Assembly: GCA_025354845.1 (NCBI GenBank)
Contig: JANXMD010000556.1
Span: 1-14,127, forward strand
Source: Verrucomicrobiota bacterium
GTDB taxonomy: Bacteria > Verrucomicrobiota > Verrucomicrobiia > Limisphaerales > UBA9464
Direction: 5' to 3'
Length of the DNA: 14,127 bases
Position numbers and translations under genes: made by a program
Notes under the pieces: model-generated
Databases searched by the model: none
Seen by the model: the letters and a program-made list of their open reading frames with translations, nothing else
Told to the model about the DNA's origin: nothing
Part shown: positions 1 through 6,420 of the stretch, piece by piece
How positions within the stretch are numbered: the first letter of the stretch is position 1
Layout: each line of letters opens with the position of its first letter

Positions 1-24
1 GGGGATCACGCGTCAAGGGACGGC

Positions 25-1035
25 TCAAAGCTTGAGAGTCATCTGATTCTCCTCACCCAGCGCCCAGGCTTCGATGCCCTGTTCGCGGAGCTTGGTGGCG
101 AATTCAGTCGCATATCCGTGCAACGTGAACACGCGTTTCGGCGCCACCCGCTTCACGAATTCGAGAAGGTCAGGGAAGTCAGCGTGATCGCTCAAGGGAA
201 ACGCGGCATCGGCCTGATACCGGTAGCGGCAGCTCGAATCGATCGCCCAGCCGGTTAGCACCGCCGTGCGAAGCTTCCCGCCCATGGCGGCCTTCAAGGC
301 ATTCAGCTTCGCCCCCGGCGGCGCCAGGACCACGCAGCCCGCCGCACGCTCCACATCCCATTCCTCCCAAGCCCCCAGCTCGCGGCCAAACCGCGCGTAG
401 ATCCGCGACATCTTGGCCGTGGGCGGACTCAGCATCACCCGCAGTCCGGCTTCGGTGAGCGAGGGGAGAATCTCCTGGCTCTTGCCCAGCGAATAGGCCA
501 GCAGCAACGGCACTGCCCCTTCCGCAAGGGTCGCACGACACCAAGTCACCACCTGCGCCGCCACATCCGACAGCGGCGGAAAGATATACTTCGGACGGCC
601 GAAGGTGGTTTCCATCACCAGCACATCGGCATGCCGCGGCTCGCAGAGCTCGGCCGAACGACCGGCCTGCAGTTTGAAATCGCCGGTGTACAGCAGCGAC
701 CCCGCCTCGCTCTCCACCAGGGACATGGCGGATCCAAGCACGTGGCCCGCCGGCAGAAGGGTGAGGTGCGCGGGACGGCGCACCTTAAACCCGGCATCGG
801 ACAGATCGACGCGCCGACCAAATTCGAGAACGTGTTCAATGCGCTCCCCGGAAACGCGGGCACGCATCAAGTCACGGGTCGCGGGCGTGAGAAACACCTC
901 GGCATGACCGGCGATGTGGTCCGAATGGGCATGACTGACAAACACCGCCTCCGCCGGACCGATCGGCTTATGGGCATCCAGCCACAGGCCGAGCGCCGGC
1001 AGATGCACCGCACCGCGATGAAACTCAAACTCCAC
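25..1035 (-). CDS. MBL-fold/beta-CASP exonuclease, ligase-associated type
   Basis: This is a complete 336-residue metallo-beta-lactamase-fold nuclease, predicted to be cytoplasmic and to process DNA (or RNA) ends with two bound metal ions. The motif HAHSDH lies at residues 35-40, followed by H98 in PAGHVLGS, D119 in YTGDF, METTFG at 141-146, AYSLGKSQE at 180-188, SDHADF at 282-287 and LHGY at 305-308. The last four match the beta-CASP part of the family that includes CPSF-like factors and the exonucleases linked to ATP-dependent DNA ligases. Length and C-terminus fit the ligase-associated group. The start is GTG, placed just before the first beta strand, with no Shine-Dalgarno sequence visible. 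It diverges from dnaG across a 256-base repeat-bearing gap. A partner ligase would lie beyond the left edge and cannot be seen. The fold is certain, while the exact substrate is inferred. Confidence 0.88.
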   Translation of the reverse strand: MEFEFHRGAVHLPALGLWLDAHKPIGPAEAVFVSHAHSDHIAGHAEVFLTPATRDLMRARVSGERIEHVLEFGRRVDLSDAGFKVRRPAHLTLLPAGHVLGSAMSLVESEAGSLLYTGDFKLQAGRSAELCEPRHADVLVMETTFGRPKYIFPPLSDVAAQVVTWCRATLAEGAVPLLLAYSLGKSQEILPSLTEAGLRVMLSPPTAKMSRIYARFGRELGAWEEWDVERAAGCVVLAPPGAKLNALKAAMGGKLRTAVLTGWAIDSSCRYRYQADAAFPLSDHADFPDLLEFVKRVAPKRVFTLHGYATEFATKLREQGIEAWALGEENQMTLKL

Positions 1036-1097
1036 GCGCGATAGAAGAAGCGTATTCGGCCGCAGGAAGAAGGGAAAAGCGGTCGATCACCCACTTC

Positions 1098-1114
1098 CGA
1101 TCGCGACGCGATCG
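1098..1114. other. Perfect 8-base palindrome in the exonuclease/dnaG divergent gap
   Basis: CGATCGCG at 1098-1105 and CGCGATCG at 1107-1114 are exact reverse complements separated by one base (A1106). The palindrome lies about 60 bases upstream of the leftward exonuclease start and 4 bases from the left end of the inverted element at 1118-1226. It could be an operator for the divergent pair or simply part of a dispersed repeat. The sequence does not decide between these. Confidence 0.35.
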
Positions 1115-1117
1115 CTT

Positions 1118-1226
1118 CGGTAGGGCGAGGCTCTGCCGAGCCGGGTACGTAGAGGGTACGTGGCACGTCCCTCAAGAAGGTGAACCGCGTCCGCCCACCC
1201 GGCTCACCGGGAGGTTCGCCCTACCG
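1118..1226. repeat. 109-base MITE-like inverted-repeat element
   Basis: The left arm at 1118-1143 reads CGGTAGGGCGAGGCTCTGCC and then GAGCCG. The reverse complement of the right arm at 1200-1226 reads CGGTAGGGCGAACCTCCCGG and then TGAGCCG. The outer 11 bases and the inner GAGCCG are identical, and the middle differs slightly. The roughly 55-base core carries no open frame of note. The arrangement resembles a small non-autonomous mobile or REP-type element inserted between two divergent genes. No transposase is nearby, and no target-site duplication is obvious. Confidence 0.6.
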
Positions 1227-1229
1227 ACG

Positions 1230-1257
1230 ACTTGGGACTTTCGACTTTCGACTTTCG
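1230..1257. repeat. Heptamer tandem array (ACTTTCG)n
   Basis: Three exact copies of ACTTTCG occupy 1237-1257, preceded by a degenerate unit ACTTGGG at 1230-1236 and followed by a further decayed unit. The array starts four bases after the inverted element at 1118-1226 and ends 34 bases before the dnaG start. It keeps one in-frame TTG open upstream of dnaG, so gene callers may wrongly extend dnaG by 20 residues through it. The unit resembles, but is not identical to, the ATCTCCS heptamers at 4316-4364 and 5181-5208. Confidence 0.7.
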
Positions 1258-1291
1258 ACTCGCTCCACGCTATTCCCTCCCCGCCGTGCCG

Positions 1292-3184
1292 ATGTTTTCG
1301 CCCCAGACCCTGGATCAGGTGCGCGCCGCCAGCGACATCGTGGATGTCATCGGCGGCGCGCTCCCGCTCAAGCGCGCGGGCGCGAACTTCGTGACGCTCT
1401 GCCCCTTCCACAAGGAGAAGTCCCCCAGCTTCAACGTCAATCCGTCGAAGCAGATCTTCCACTGCTTCGGCTGCCACAAAGGCGGGGACGTCTTCACCTT
1501 CGTGCGCGAGTACGAGGGGCTCACCTTCAGCGAAGCGGTCATTCGGTTGGCGGAGCGGGCCCACATCCCGATCGAGGTCGACACCTCCCCGGGAGCCCAA
1601 CAGGCCAAGAGCGTCAAGGACCGCCTGCTCAAACTGCACGAGGCCATCTGTGTCCGCTGGCAGCAATGCCTCGCCACCGAGGCCGGCGGACAGATCGCTC
1701 GCGATTACCTCGCCAAACGAGGGGTGAACGCCGACGCCATCAAGGAATTCCGCCTCGGCGCGGCGCCCGAAGCCTGGGACGACACGGTCAACTGGGCCAA
1801 GTCGAAGGGGTTTGACGCTGGGTTGTGCGAGCAGGCCGGTCTGATCCTCAAGAAGGCCGAGACGGGCCATTGCTACGACCGTTTCCGCGGCCGGCTCATG
1901 TTTCCCATCTGCGACGAACAGGGCCGGGTCATCGCCTTCAGCGGACGCATCCTCCAGGGTGACGAAAAATCTGCCAAGTACGTCAACTCACCCGAGACGC
2001 CGTTGTTCACCAAGGGCCGCGTGCTCTTCGCCCTCGACAAGGCCAAGCGTGCCGTCCTCGACGCCGGTCATGCGGTGATCTGCGAAGGTCAGCTCGACAC
2101 CATTGCCTGTCACGCCGCCGGCATCCGCAACGTCGTTGCCCCGCAGGGCACCGCACTCACCGCCGACCACGCGCGCATCCTCAAGCGGTACGTCGAGGAA
2201 GTGGTACTGTGCTTCGACGGCGACAAAGCCGGACGGGCGGCGAGCATCCGATCCTTCGAAGGCTTGCTGGGATCGGGGCTGGCGATCCGCGTCGCGACGA
2301 TTCCCCCGCCCGACGATCCCGACAGCTGGATCCGCCAGCACGGCGCCGAATCCTTCCGCGCGATTCTGGGCAAGGCCGAAGGCTACTTCGATTTCTACCT
2401 GCGCCATCTCTGCGCGGAGAACGACATCACCAGCGACCGCGGACGCCTCGCCGTCCTCCATGGAATGGGCATGGATCTCGCCAAAGCCGGCAACGCCGTG
2501 CTCCAGGACACCTACGCGCAGAAGACCAGTCAGCGGCTCGGGGTTTCAGTGGATGCCGTCCGCACGGAATTCCGGAAGATCCGTCCCGCGACGCCGCGTC
2601 CGGAGGTAGCGCCCAAGCCTGCGGCGACTTCCGCAACTGGACAAGTACTTGCGACGGCACCGAAAGCTCCGGCACCTCCCGAGGCTCGGCATCCCGACGA
2701 ACCCTTACCCGACGATTCTGACGCAGCTCCAACAGTTGAAGTTGAGCCGCAAGAGATGCCAGAACGGCCCGAACGGTGGTTCCTCAAGTACATTTTCTCC
2801 TCTCCCGATCTCGCACATTTCGCGGCGATACATTTGGACCCGATGTGGATTCCAAACGCGCTGGTTCGCGAAATCACTGCAGTCTATTTTTCTGCCCAAG
2901 CGGATTTACCAAGTCTACTCGCACACTTTGAGAGCAATCCGTTGGCGCAACAGATTATCGGTGAAGCTGCTTTTGAGAAGCGGACCATACCAAAAGTTGA
3001 GACTCAGCTCGAAACATACATAAAGAAGATCCGAGATGAGTGGTTCGTTTTTCGAACGGAACAGCTGGGTTCAATTGTTTCTGACGGTTCACTACCCCAC
3101 GCTGATAGGGTGGCCGCCTATATGGAACAACAGGACCTCCGTGTCGCCAAACTTCAACCCCTTCGGCCCTTGGGCGACGCGTAG
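1292..3184 (+). CDS. dnaG: DNA primase DnaG
   Basis: This bacterial primase synthesises RNA primers for replication and binds the DnaB helicase through its C-terminus. The 630-residue protein is of normal family length. The N-terminal CHC2 zinc motif uses C37, H40, C58 and C61 (CPFH...CFGC). The RNA-polymerase and Toprim core follows, with EGQLDTI at 265-271 (the acidic metal ligand E265) and DGDKAG at 309-314 (D309, D311). A proline- and alanine-rich linker at about 450-510 leads to the helicase-interaction region, which ends in PLRPLGDA. I chose ATG 1292 because homologous sequence begins with the following residues. The in-frame TTG at 1232 would add 20 residues encoded by a heptamer repeat. 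No Shine-Dalgarno sequence is visible. GC content falls from about 65% in the core to about 47% from roughly 2880 onward. Confidence 0.96.
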   Translation: MFSPQTLDQVRAASDIVDVIGGALPLKRAGANFVTLCPFHKEKSPSFNVNPSKQIFHCFGCHKGGDVFTFVREYEGLTFSEAVIRLAERAHIPIEVDTSPGAQQAKSVKDRLLKLHEAICVRWQQCLATEAGGQIARDYLAKRGVNADAIKEFRLGAAPEAWDDTVNWAKSKGFDAGLCEQAGLILKKAETGHCYDRFRGRLMFPICDEQGRVIAFSGRILQGDEKSAKYVNSPETPLFTKGRVLFALDKAKRAVLDAGHAVICEGQLDTIACHAAGIRNVVAPQGTALTADHARILKRYVEEVVLCFDGDKAGRAASIRSFEGLLGSGLAIRVATIPPPDDPDSWIRQHGAESFRAILGKAEGYFDFYLRHLCAENDITSDRGRLAVLHGMGMDLAKAGNAVLQDTYAQKTSQRLGVSVDAVRTEFRKIRPATPRPEVAPKPAATSATGQVLATAPKAPAPPEARHPDEPLPDDSDAAPTVEVEPQEMPERPERWFLKYIFSSPDLAHFAAIHLDPMWIPNALVREITAVYFSAQADLPSLLAHFESNPLAQQIIGEAAFEKRTIPKVETQLETYIKKIRDEWFVFRTEQLGSIVSDGSLPHADRVAAYMEQQDLRVAKLQPLRPLGDA

Positions 3185-3219
3185 CCATCGAAGCGTCGGC
3201 GCGCAAATGAGAAGACTGC

Positions 3220-3370
3220 ACCGCCTGAAGGCGGGACTCCGAACAATTCGCCTCACTCCGTTCCAGTCCTCGCAGAACGGCCAATCCACCCAGAGTCCCA
3301 ACCGGGCAGCGCACGGCAAGACGAGCCCTCACCCTGGTCCCGCCCGTTCGGAGTCCCGGCTTCAGCCGGT
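3220..3370. repeat. REP-like inverted doublet, 25-base arms
   Basis: The left arm at 3220-3244 begins ACCGCCTGAAGGCGGG and ends ACTCCGAAC. The reverse complement of the right arm at 3346-3370 begins ACCGGCTGAAGCCGGG and ends ACTCCGAAC. They match at 23 of 25 bases. Each arm is itself a small hairpin, CCGCCTGAAGGCGG or CCGGCTGAAGCCGG, and the two mismatches are a C-G pair swapped for a G-C pair within that stem. Pairing has therefore been kept while the sequence changed, which suggests that the folded structure matters. The layout resembles REP doublets (BIMEs) mobilised by RAYT transposases, but no such transposase is in the window. Confidence 0.7.
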
Positions 3371-3395
3371 CCGGAGCGCCGACATCTTGCCGGCC
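3369..3395. repeat. 27-base hairpin repeat, copy 1
   Basis: This copy matches the reverse complement of 4277-4303 at 26 of 27 bases. Its inner part, GCCGACATCTTGCCGGC, is a near-palindrome around a short loop. It abuts the right arm of the doublet at 3220-3370, sharing two bases with it. With its partner it brackets the DUF1428 gene in inverted orientation. Confidence 0.7.
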
Positions 3396-3584
3396 AGTCG
3401 ATTGGAATTTGGGACGCATTGAGAACGCCGAACGGATCCGCTTTCCAAAGGCAGGAACTTCCCAACCCAACGCGGGCAAACGGTTTACTATTTGGAGTTC
3501 ATCCTAGAGAGTGACGGGGTCAATTCTTCGCCCCAGATTCCAAGATGCCAGACTCGGCCATCGCACACCCAACCCCTGATCACC

Positions 3585-3947
3585 ATGAGCCAATACGTCG
3601 ATGGATTTGTCTTTTCGATCCCCAGTGACAAACTCGCAAACTACAAGAAAATGGCCACCAAGGCGGGCGCCCTTTGGCGCGAGCATGGAGCGATCCAATA
3701 CCGGGAGTGTGTTGGCGATGACATGACTGTCGAGGGCATGGTCAACTTCCCAAAGCTCACCAAGGCCAGGCCGGGCGAGGTGGTGATCTTTGCCTACGCG
3801 GTTTTCAAGTCTCGCAAACATCGTGACGCCGCCAATCGAAAGATCATGGCGGACCCGCGCGTGGCGGCGTTATGCGAGAAGTTTGACATGAAGCTCGACT
3901 GCAAACGCATGAGCTACGGCGGCTTCAAGACGCTGGTGGACCTTTGA
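3585..3947 (+). CDS. DUF1428 family protein (YbaA-like)
   Basis: This 120-residue cytoplasmic protein belongs to the DUF1428 family, related to E. coli YbaA, whose biochemical role is not settled. The N-terminus MSQYVDGFVFSIPSDKLANY and the following AGALWREHGA, YRECVGDD and VIFAYAVFKSRKHRDAAN stretches match the family. The fold is a ferredoxin-like alpha/beta barrel of the dimeric type. Length is full. I chose ATG 3585 because the conserved YVDGF segment begins there. An in-frame ATG at 3492 would add 31 residues with no family character. The gene stands alone between two repeat-filled gaps, bracketed by inverted 27-base repeats. No signal peptide or membrane segment is present, and no function is claimed. 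Confidence 0.9.
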   Translation: MSQYVDGFVFSIPSDKLANYKKMATKAGALWREHGAIQYRECVGDDMTVEGMVNFPKLTKARPGEVVIFAYAVFKSRKHRDAANRKIMADPRVAALCEKFDMKLDCKRMSYGGFKTLVDL

Positions 3948-4276
3948 TCCCCTTGCGTCGGGCATCCCTGGATCCCGATTTGTTGAGCTAGAGGACGCCG
4001 CCCATGGGGTAACGATTCAGTGCGCGGATCGAATCAACGCCCTACTGGCGGAACACCTCGCGAGTGCCGAACGCGAATCAACGGGTCCAGTTCGGAGCGG
4101 GTGACGAGAAACGAGATTCCGGGAAAGGAATCGAAAGTAACCCGGACGCGAAGTGGGGGTCGTCCCATCGGGGGCGCGATTGATTTGGGCCGCGCGGCAG
4201 CGACGGCCCCACCGGTATTCTTCAATGCCCTCGCGCCCTGCTTTCGTGCTTTCCAAATTCACTCTTCAATCCGCCC
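3948..4276. other. Gene-free stretch after the DUF1428 gene
   Basis: No convincing gene, tRNA or terminator was found here. Open frames cross it in several phases, but their products are basic and low in complexity and do not resemble a protein family. Given the repeats immediately downstream, decayed dispersed repeat sequence is the likeliest content. Confidence 0.5.
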
Positions 4277-4303
4277 GGCCGGCAAGATGCCGGCGCTCCG
4301 GAC
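4277..4303. repeat. 27-base hairpin repeat, copy 2 (inverted)
   Basis: This is the inverted partner of 3369-3395, with one mismatch in 27 bases. The core GCCGGCAAGATGCCGGC is a palindrome with a short loop. This copy pairs perfectly where copy 1 has the one A that breaks the stem. It lies 12 bases before the heptamer array at 4316-4364. Confidence 0.7.
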
Positions 4304-4315
4304 GTTGCGGACACC

Positions 4316-4364
4316 ATCTCCGATCTCCCATCTCCCATCTCCCATCTCCGAACTTCGATCTCCG
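4316..4364. repeat. Heptamer tandem array (ATCTCCS)7
   Basis: Seven consecutive 7-base units fill 49 bases: ATCTCCG, three copies of ATCTCCC, ATCTCCG, AACTTCG and ATCTCCG. The same unit in the opposite orientation forms the array at 5181-5208. The two arrays therefore face each other across the TauE/SafE gene. Heptanucleotide STRR repeats are known from cyanobacteria. The resemblance here is in period only. Confidence 0.8.
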
Positions 4365-4370
4365 AACCCC

Positions 4371-4396
4371 TCCGCGTCTCAGCGTCTCCGCGGTTC
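4371..4396. repeat. 26-base direct repeat, left of the TauE/SafE gene
   Basis: This copy matches 5217-5242 at 22 of 26 bases in the same orientation, ending in the shared GCGGTTC. It lies 11 bases beyond the stop codon of the leftward permease gene. Internally it consists of decayed short units of the type TCTSYGCG. With its partner it forms direct repeats around the permease gene. Confidence 0.6.
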
Positions 4397-4407
4397 CAAA
4401 ACCCTCG

Positions 4408-5172
4408 TTAAAGAACACCGAGCAGCCGTGCGGAGGCGACGGCGGCGAAGATCAGAATCAGGTTGTCGAAGCTCTTCTGCGGGATCACCGACACGATCTT
4501 GCGACCCAGAAACAGACCACCGGCAATGAACGGAATCAGCAGCACATTGAAGAGCAGCGAATTCGTCCCAATGAGACCCAGCTGCGCGCTGAAGGGGATC
4601 TTGATGAGGTTAATCAGCAGGAAGAACCGCGCGGCCGTGCCCACGAAGGCATCCTTCGGCAAGGAGACCGCCAACAGGTAGAGCCCCATCACCGGACCCG
4701 CTGCGTTGGCCACCATCGTTGTCACGCCGGCGATGCCGCCCATCGCCCAGGCAAACGCCCGGCTGTGGGGAAGGTGCGCGAACAGATCAGGCTTCAGATT
4801 CCGCCACAATTGAACCACGGCGAGACACAGCACGATGCCACCGATCCACGGATTGAACCGGGGACCCGCAATCTGATGGGCCTGCGCCCAGTGCATGAGG
4901 GCCCACCCGATGCCGACGCCAATCACCGCCGGCGGCAAGGTACGGATCACATATACCCAGCGCGCATCACGGCGGAACAACAGCACCGCCCCAATGTCCC
5001 CGCACACCAGCATGGGGAGAACCACGCCCGTAGAGGCGATGCCTGGAAACAACTGCGCGAAGATCACTACATGCATCAGGCTGATGCCAGGCAACCCGCT
5101 CTTCGACACGCCGATCCCCACGCCGGCCAACGCGGCGAACAACCACTGGGCTACGGTGAAATCGGGGAGCAC
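4408..5172 (-). CDS. TauE/SafE family membrane permease
   Basis: This 254-residue inner-membrane protein belongs to the TauE/SafE (DUF81) family, whose known members export sulfite, sulfoacetate or related organosulfur anions. Hydrophobic segments lie near residues 8-28, 33-52, 55-67, 78-94, 108-122, 138-158, 160-172, 183-200, 205-224 and 236-254. The two internal repeats of the family are visible from GVSKSGLPG (21-29) and GVTTMVANAAGP (149-160). I chose the GTG at 5172, giving an N-terminus MLPDFTVAQW, because longer versions run through a heptamer array and then into the neighbouring oxidoreductase gene. No Shine-Dalgarno sequence is seen. It lies downstream of, and in the same direction as, the Gfo/Idh gene, 77 bases away. 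Repeats flank both ends. The substrate is unknown. Confidence 0.87.
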   Translation of the reverse strand: MLPDFTVAQWLFAALAGVGIGVSKSGLPGISLMHVVIFAQLFPGIASTGVVLPMLVCGDIGAVLLFRRDARWVYVIRTLPPAVIGVGIGWALMHWAQAHQIAGPRFNPWIGGIVLCLAVVQLWRNLKPDLFAHLPHSRAFAWAMGGIAGVTTMVANAAGPVMGLYLLAVSLPKDAFVGTAARFFLLINLIKIPFSAQLGLIGTNSLLFNVLLIPFIAGGLFLGRKIVSVIPQKSFDNLILIFAAVASARLLGVL

Positions 5173-5180
5173 GAAGTTTT

Positions 5181-5208
5181 CGGAGATCGAAGATCGGAGA
5201 TGGGAGAT
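5181..5208. repeat. Heptamer tandem array (SGGAGAT)4
   Basis: Four exact-period units occupy this stretch: CGGAGAT, CGAAGAT, CGGAGAT and GGGAGAT. This is the reverse complement of the unit at 4316-4364. The array begins 9 bases upstream of the proposed GTG start of the permease, so it would lie in the leader of that mRNA, where it could influence translation or simply reflect repeat insertion. Confidence 0.8.
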
Positions 5209-5216
5209 CGGAACTC

Positions 5217-5242
5217 TCTGCGTCTCCGCGCCTCTGCGGTTC
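5217..5242. repeat. 26-base direct repeat, right of the TauE/SafE gene
   Basis: This is the partner of 4371-4396 (22 of 26 bases, same orientation). It consists of degenerate units: CTCTGCG, TCTCCGCG and CCTCTGCGG. It ends 7 bases before the stop codon of the leftward Gfo/Idh gene, so it fills most of the gap between the two genes. Confidence 0.6.
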
Positions 5243-5249
5243 AACCGAA

Positions 5250-6329
5250 TCAGGCCGGGAGGTCCACCCACTGACGCAACTCCGTCGAGCGAACTGCGGC
5301 ATCCATCACAGCTTGGGCCCGGGCGCCGTCGTGGAAGGTGACAGCACACGGACGCTGTTCGCGGATGGCGTTGATGAACTCGATGGCCTGGTCGTAGCGG
5401 AAGGAGATCAGAGGATCGCCGACACCCGGATCCCGCGGTGAACCGGGCCATACGTGGAATTCCTTGGGAATGATGAGCGGCGCTAGGCCGGGGCCGCCGA
5501 CCTTCCCGTGCTGCAGTTCATTCCATTTGCCTGTGGTGAATTCGAAGGTGGCCTCGCTGCCGTTGATCTCCACGTAATCAAGGCTGCGCCAGGATTCGTT
5601 GCGGCCGCTGGCCAGCTTGGAGCTTTCCAGCACGCCGCTGGCGCCGTTGCGGAACTCAGCAAGGATTGCCACCCAGTCGTCGGTGTCGTTCACCGCGCCG
5701 CCGCGGACGGGCGTGAGCGTCATCAGATTCGCGACGAGGCGCTTCATCGGTCCGATGAGCTGCAGGGCGAAGTCGATGCGGTGGCTCAGCATGTCGCCGA
5801 TCTCACCGGTGCCGGCCAGCTTCTTGGACTGGCGCCAGCCCAGGTTGCGCGTACCCCAGTCCTGGAGCCGGCAGGAACGGAAATGATATGGGATCCCCAT
5901 ATCCCCGCGAGCCACCAGATGACGCAGATAACGCATCGCCGGCACGAACTGATAGGTAAAGGCGGTCATGTGTCGCACCCCGGCCTTATCCGCCTCCTCG
6001 GCCATGCGGGCGGCATCGGTGGCGTTGAGAGCCAGCGGCTTTTCGCAGAGCACGTGCTTGCCCGAGCGCGCCGCAGCGATGGCGATGTCGGGATGCAGAA
6101 AATTCGGCGTCGCAATGATCACCGCATGGACGTCCTCGCGGGTGACGATCTCCTTCCAATCCGTGGAGGCGACCGGCGCGCCGGTCTGCTGTCGGGCCGT
6201 CTCCAAGGTGGCGGGATTCGCATCGCAGAGGGCGTGGACCTTGACGTCCTGGCACAGTGCGAGTCCGGGAAGATGGTTTTGGAGGCTAATGCCGCCGGTG
6301 CCAATGATGGCGATGTTGAGCGTGCTCAT
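5250..6329 (-). CDS. Gfo/Idh/MocA family NAD(P)-dependent oxidoreductase
   Basis: This 359-residue cytoplasmic dehydrogenase belongs to the family that acts on sugars, inositols and related polyols. The N-terminal Rossmann fold shows IGTGGIS at residues 9-15 and, after the second strand, the acidic D36 of LCDANP that favours NAD. The signature CEKPLAL is at 95-101, with K97 as the expected catalytic lysine. The C-terminal domain carries GDMLSHRIDF at 178-187, where H183 and D186 occupy the usual active-site positions. I chose ATG 6329 because the first beta strand follows at once. A longer start at 6359 adds ten residues without family character. It lies 77 bases before the permease gene and 262 bases after the giant fusion gene, both on the same strand, with a repeat element in the upstream gap. 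The substrate is not determined. Confidence 0.92.
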   Translation of the reverse strand: MSTLNIAIIGTGGISLQNHLPGLALCQDVKVHALCDANPATLETARQQTGAPVASTDWKEIVTREDVHAVIIATPNFLHPDIAIAAARSGKHVLCEKPLALNATDAARMAEEADKAGVRHMTAFTYQFVPAMRYLRHLVARGDMGIPYHFRSCRLQDWGTRNLGWRQSKKLAGTGEIGDMLSHRIDFALQLIGPMKRLVANLMTLTPVRGGAVNDTDDWVAILAEFRNGASGVLESSKLASGRNESWRSLDYVEINGSEATFEFTTGKWNELQHGKVGGPGLAPLIIPKEFHVWPGSPRDPGVGDPLISFRYDQAIEFINAIREQRPCAVTFHDGARAQAVMDAAVRSTELRQWVDLPA

Positions 6330-6420
6330 GAATAAACGAAACGCAGCGAACCTACGCATCCCGGCGCGATGGTGACAAGCGTCGGTCCGATCCGTCGTTC
6401 AACCCAAAAACGGGGATTTC

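Larger units (their letters stand above)
3185..3584. other. 400-base gap of dispersed repeats, no gene seen
   Basis: The gap between dnaG and the DUF1428 gene holds the REP-like doublet at 3220-3370 and the 27-base hairpin repeat at 3369-3395. Open frames that cross it in several phases encode low-complexity peptides rich in R, P and S. They show no domain and follow the repeats rather than any codon pattern. No clear terminator with a T-run follows dnaG, and no convincing promoter was found. Confidence 0.6.

Noticed and set aside
1108..1115. GCGATCGC octamer (the HIP1 site of cyanobacteria)
   Set aside because: It is a single occurrence inside a larger palindrome in a GC-rich genome, which gives no basis for a HIP1 claim.
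3036..3422. 128-residue frame covering the end of dnaG and the following gap
   Set aside because: It is in a different frame from dnaG and then follows the REP-like doublet. Its composition comes from the repeat and no domain is visible.
3396..4276. Insertion sequence bounded by the 27-base inverted repeats
   Set aside because: The enclosed gene is a DUF1428 protein with no transposase motif, and no target duplication was seen. Dispersed hairpin repeats are the simpler reading.
4316..5208. CRISPR array
   Set aside because: The repeats are 7-base tandem units without spacers and no cas gene is present.
4153..5274. 373-residue plus-strand frame over the permease gene
   Set aside because: It is highly basic, starts in repeat sequence and runs through both heptamer arrays. 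The opposite strand encodes a regular membrane protein.
5173..5451. N-terminal extension of the permease frame to 347 residues
   Set aside because: The extra 93 residues come from repeats and from the end of the Gfo/Idh gene read in another frame. Family length and homology begin at about 5172.
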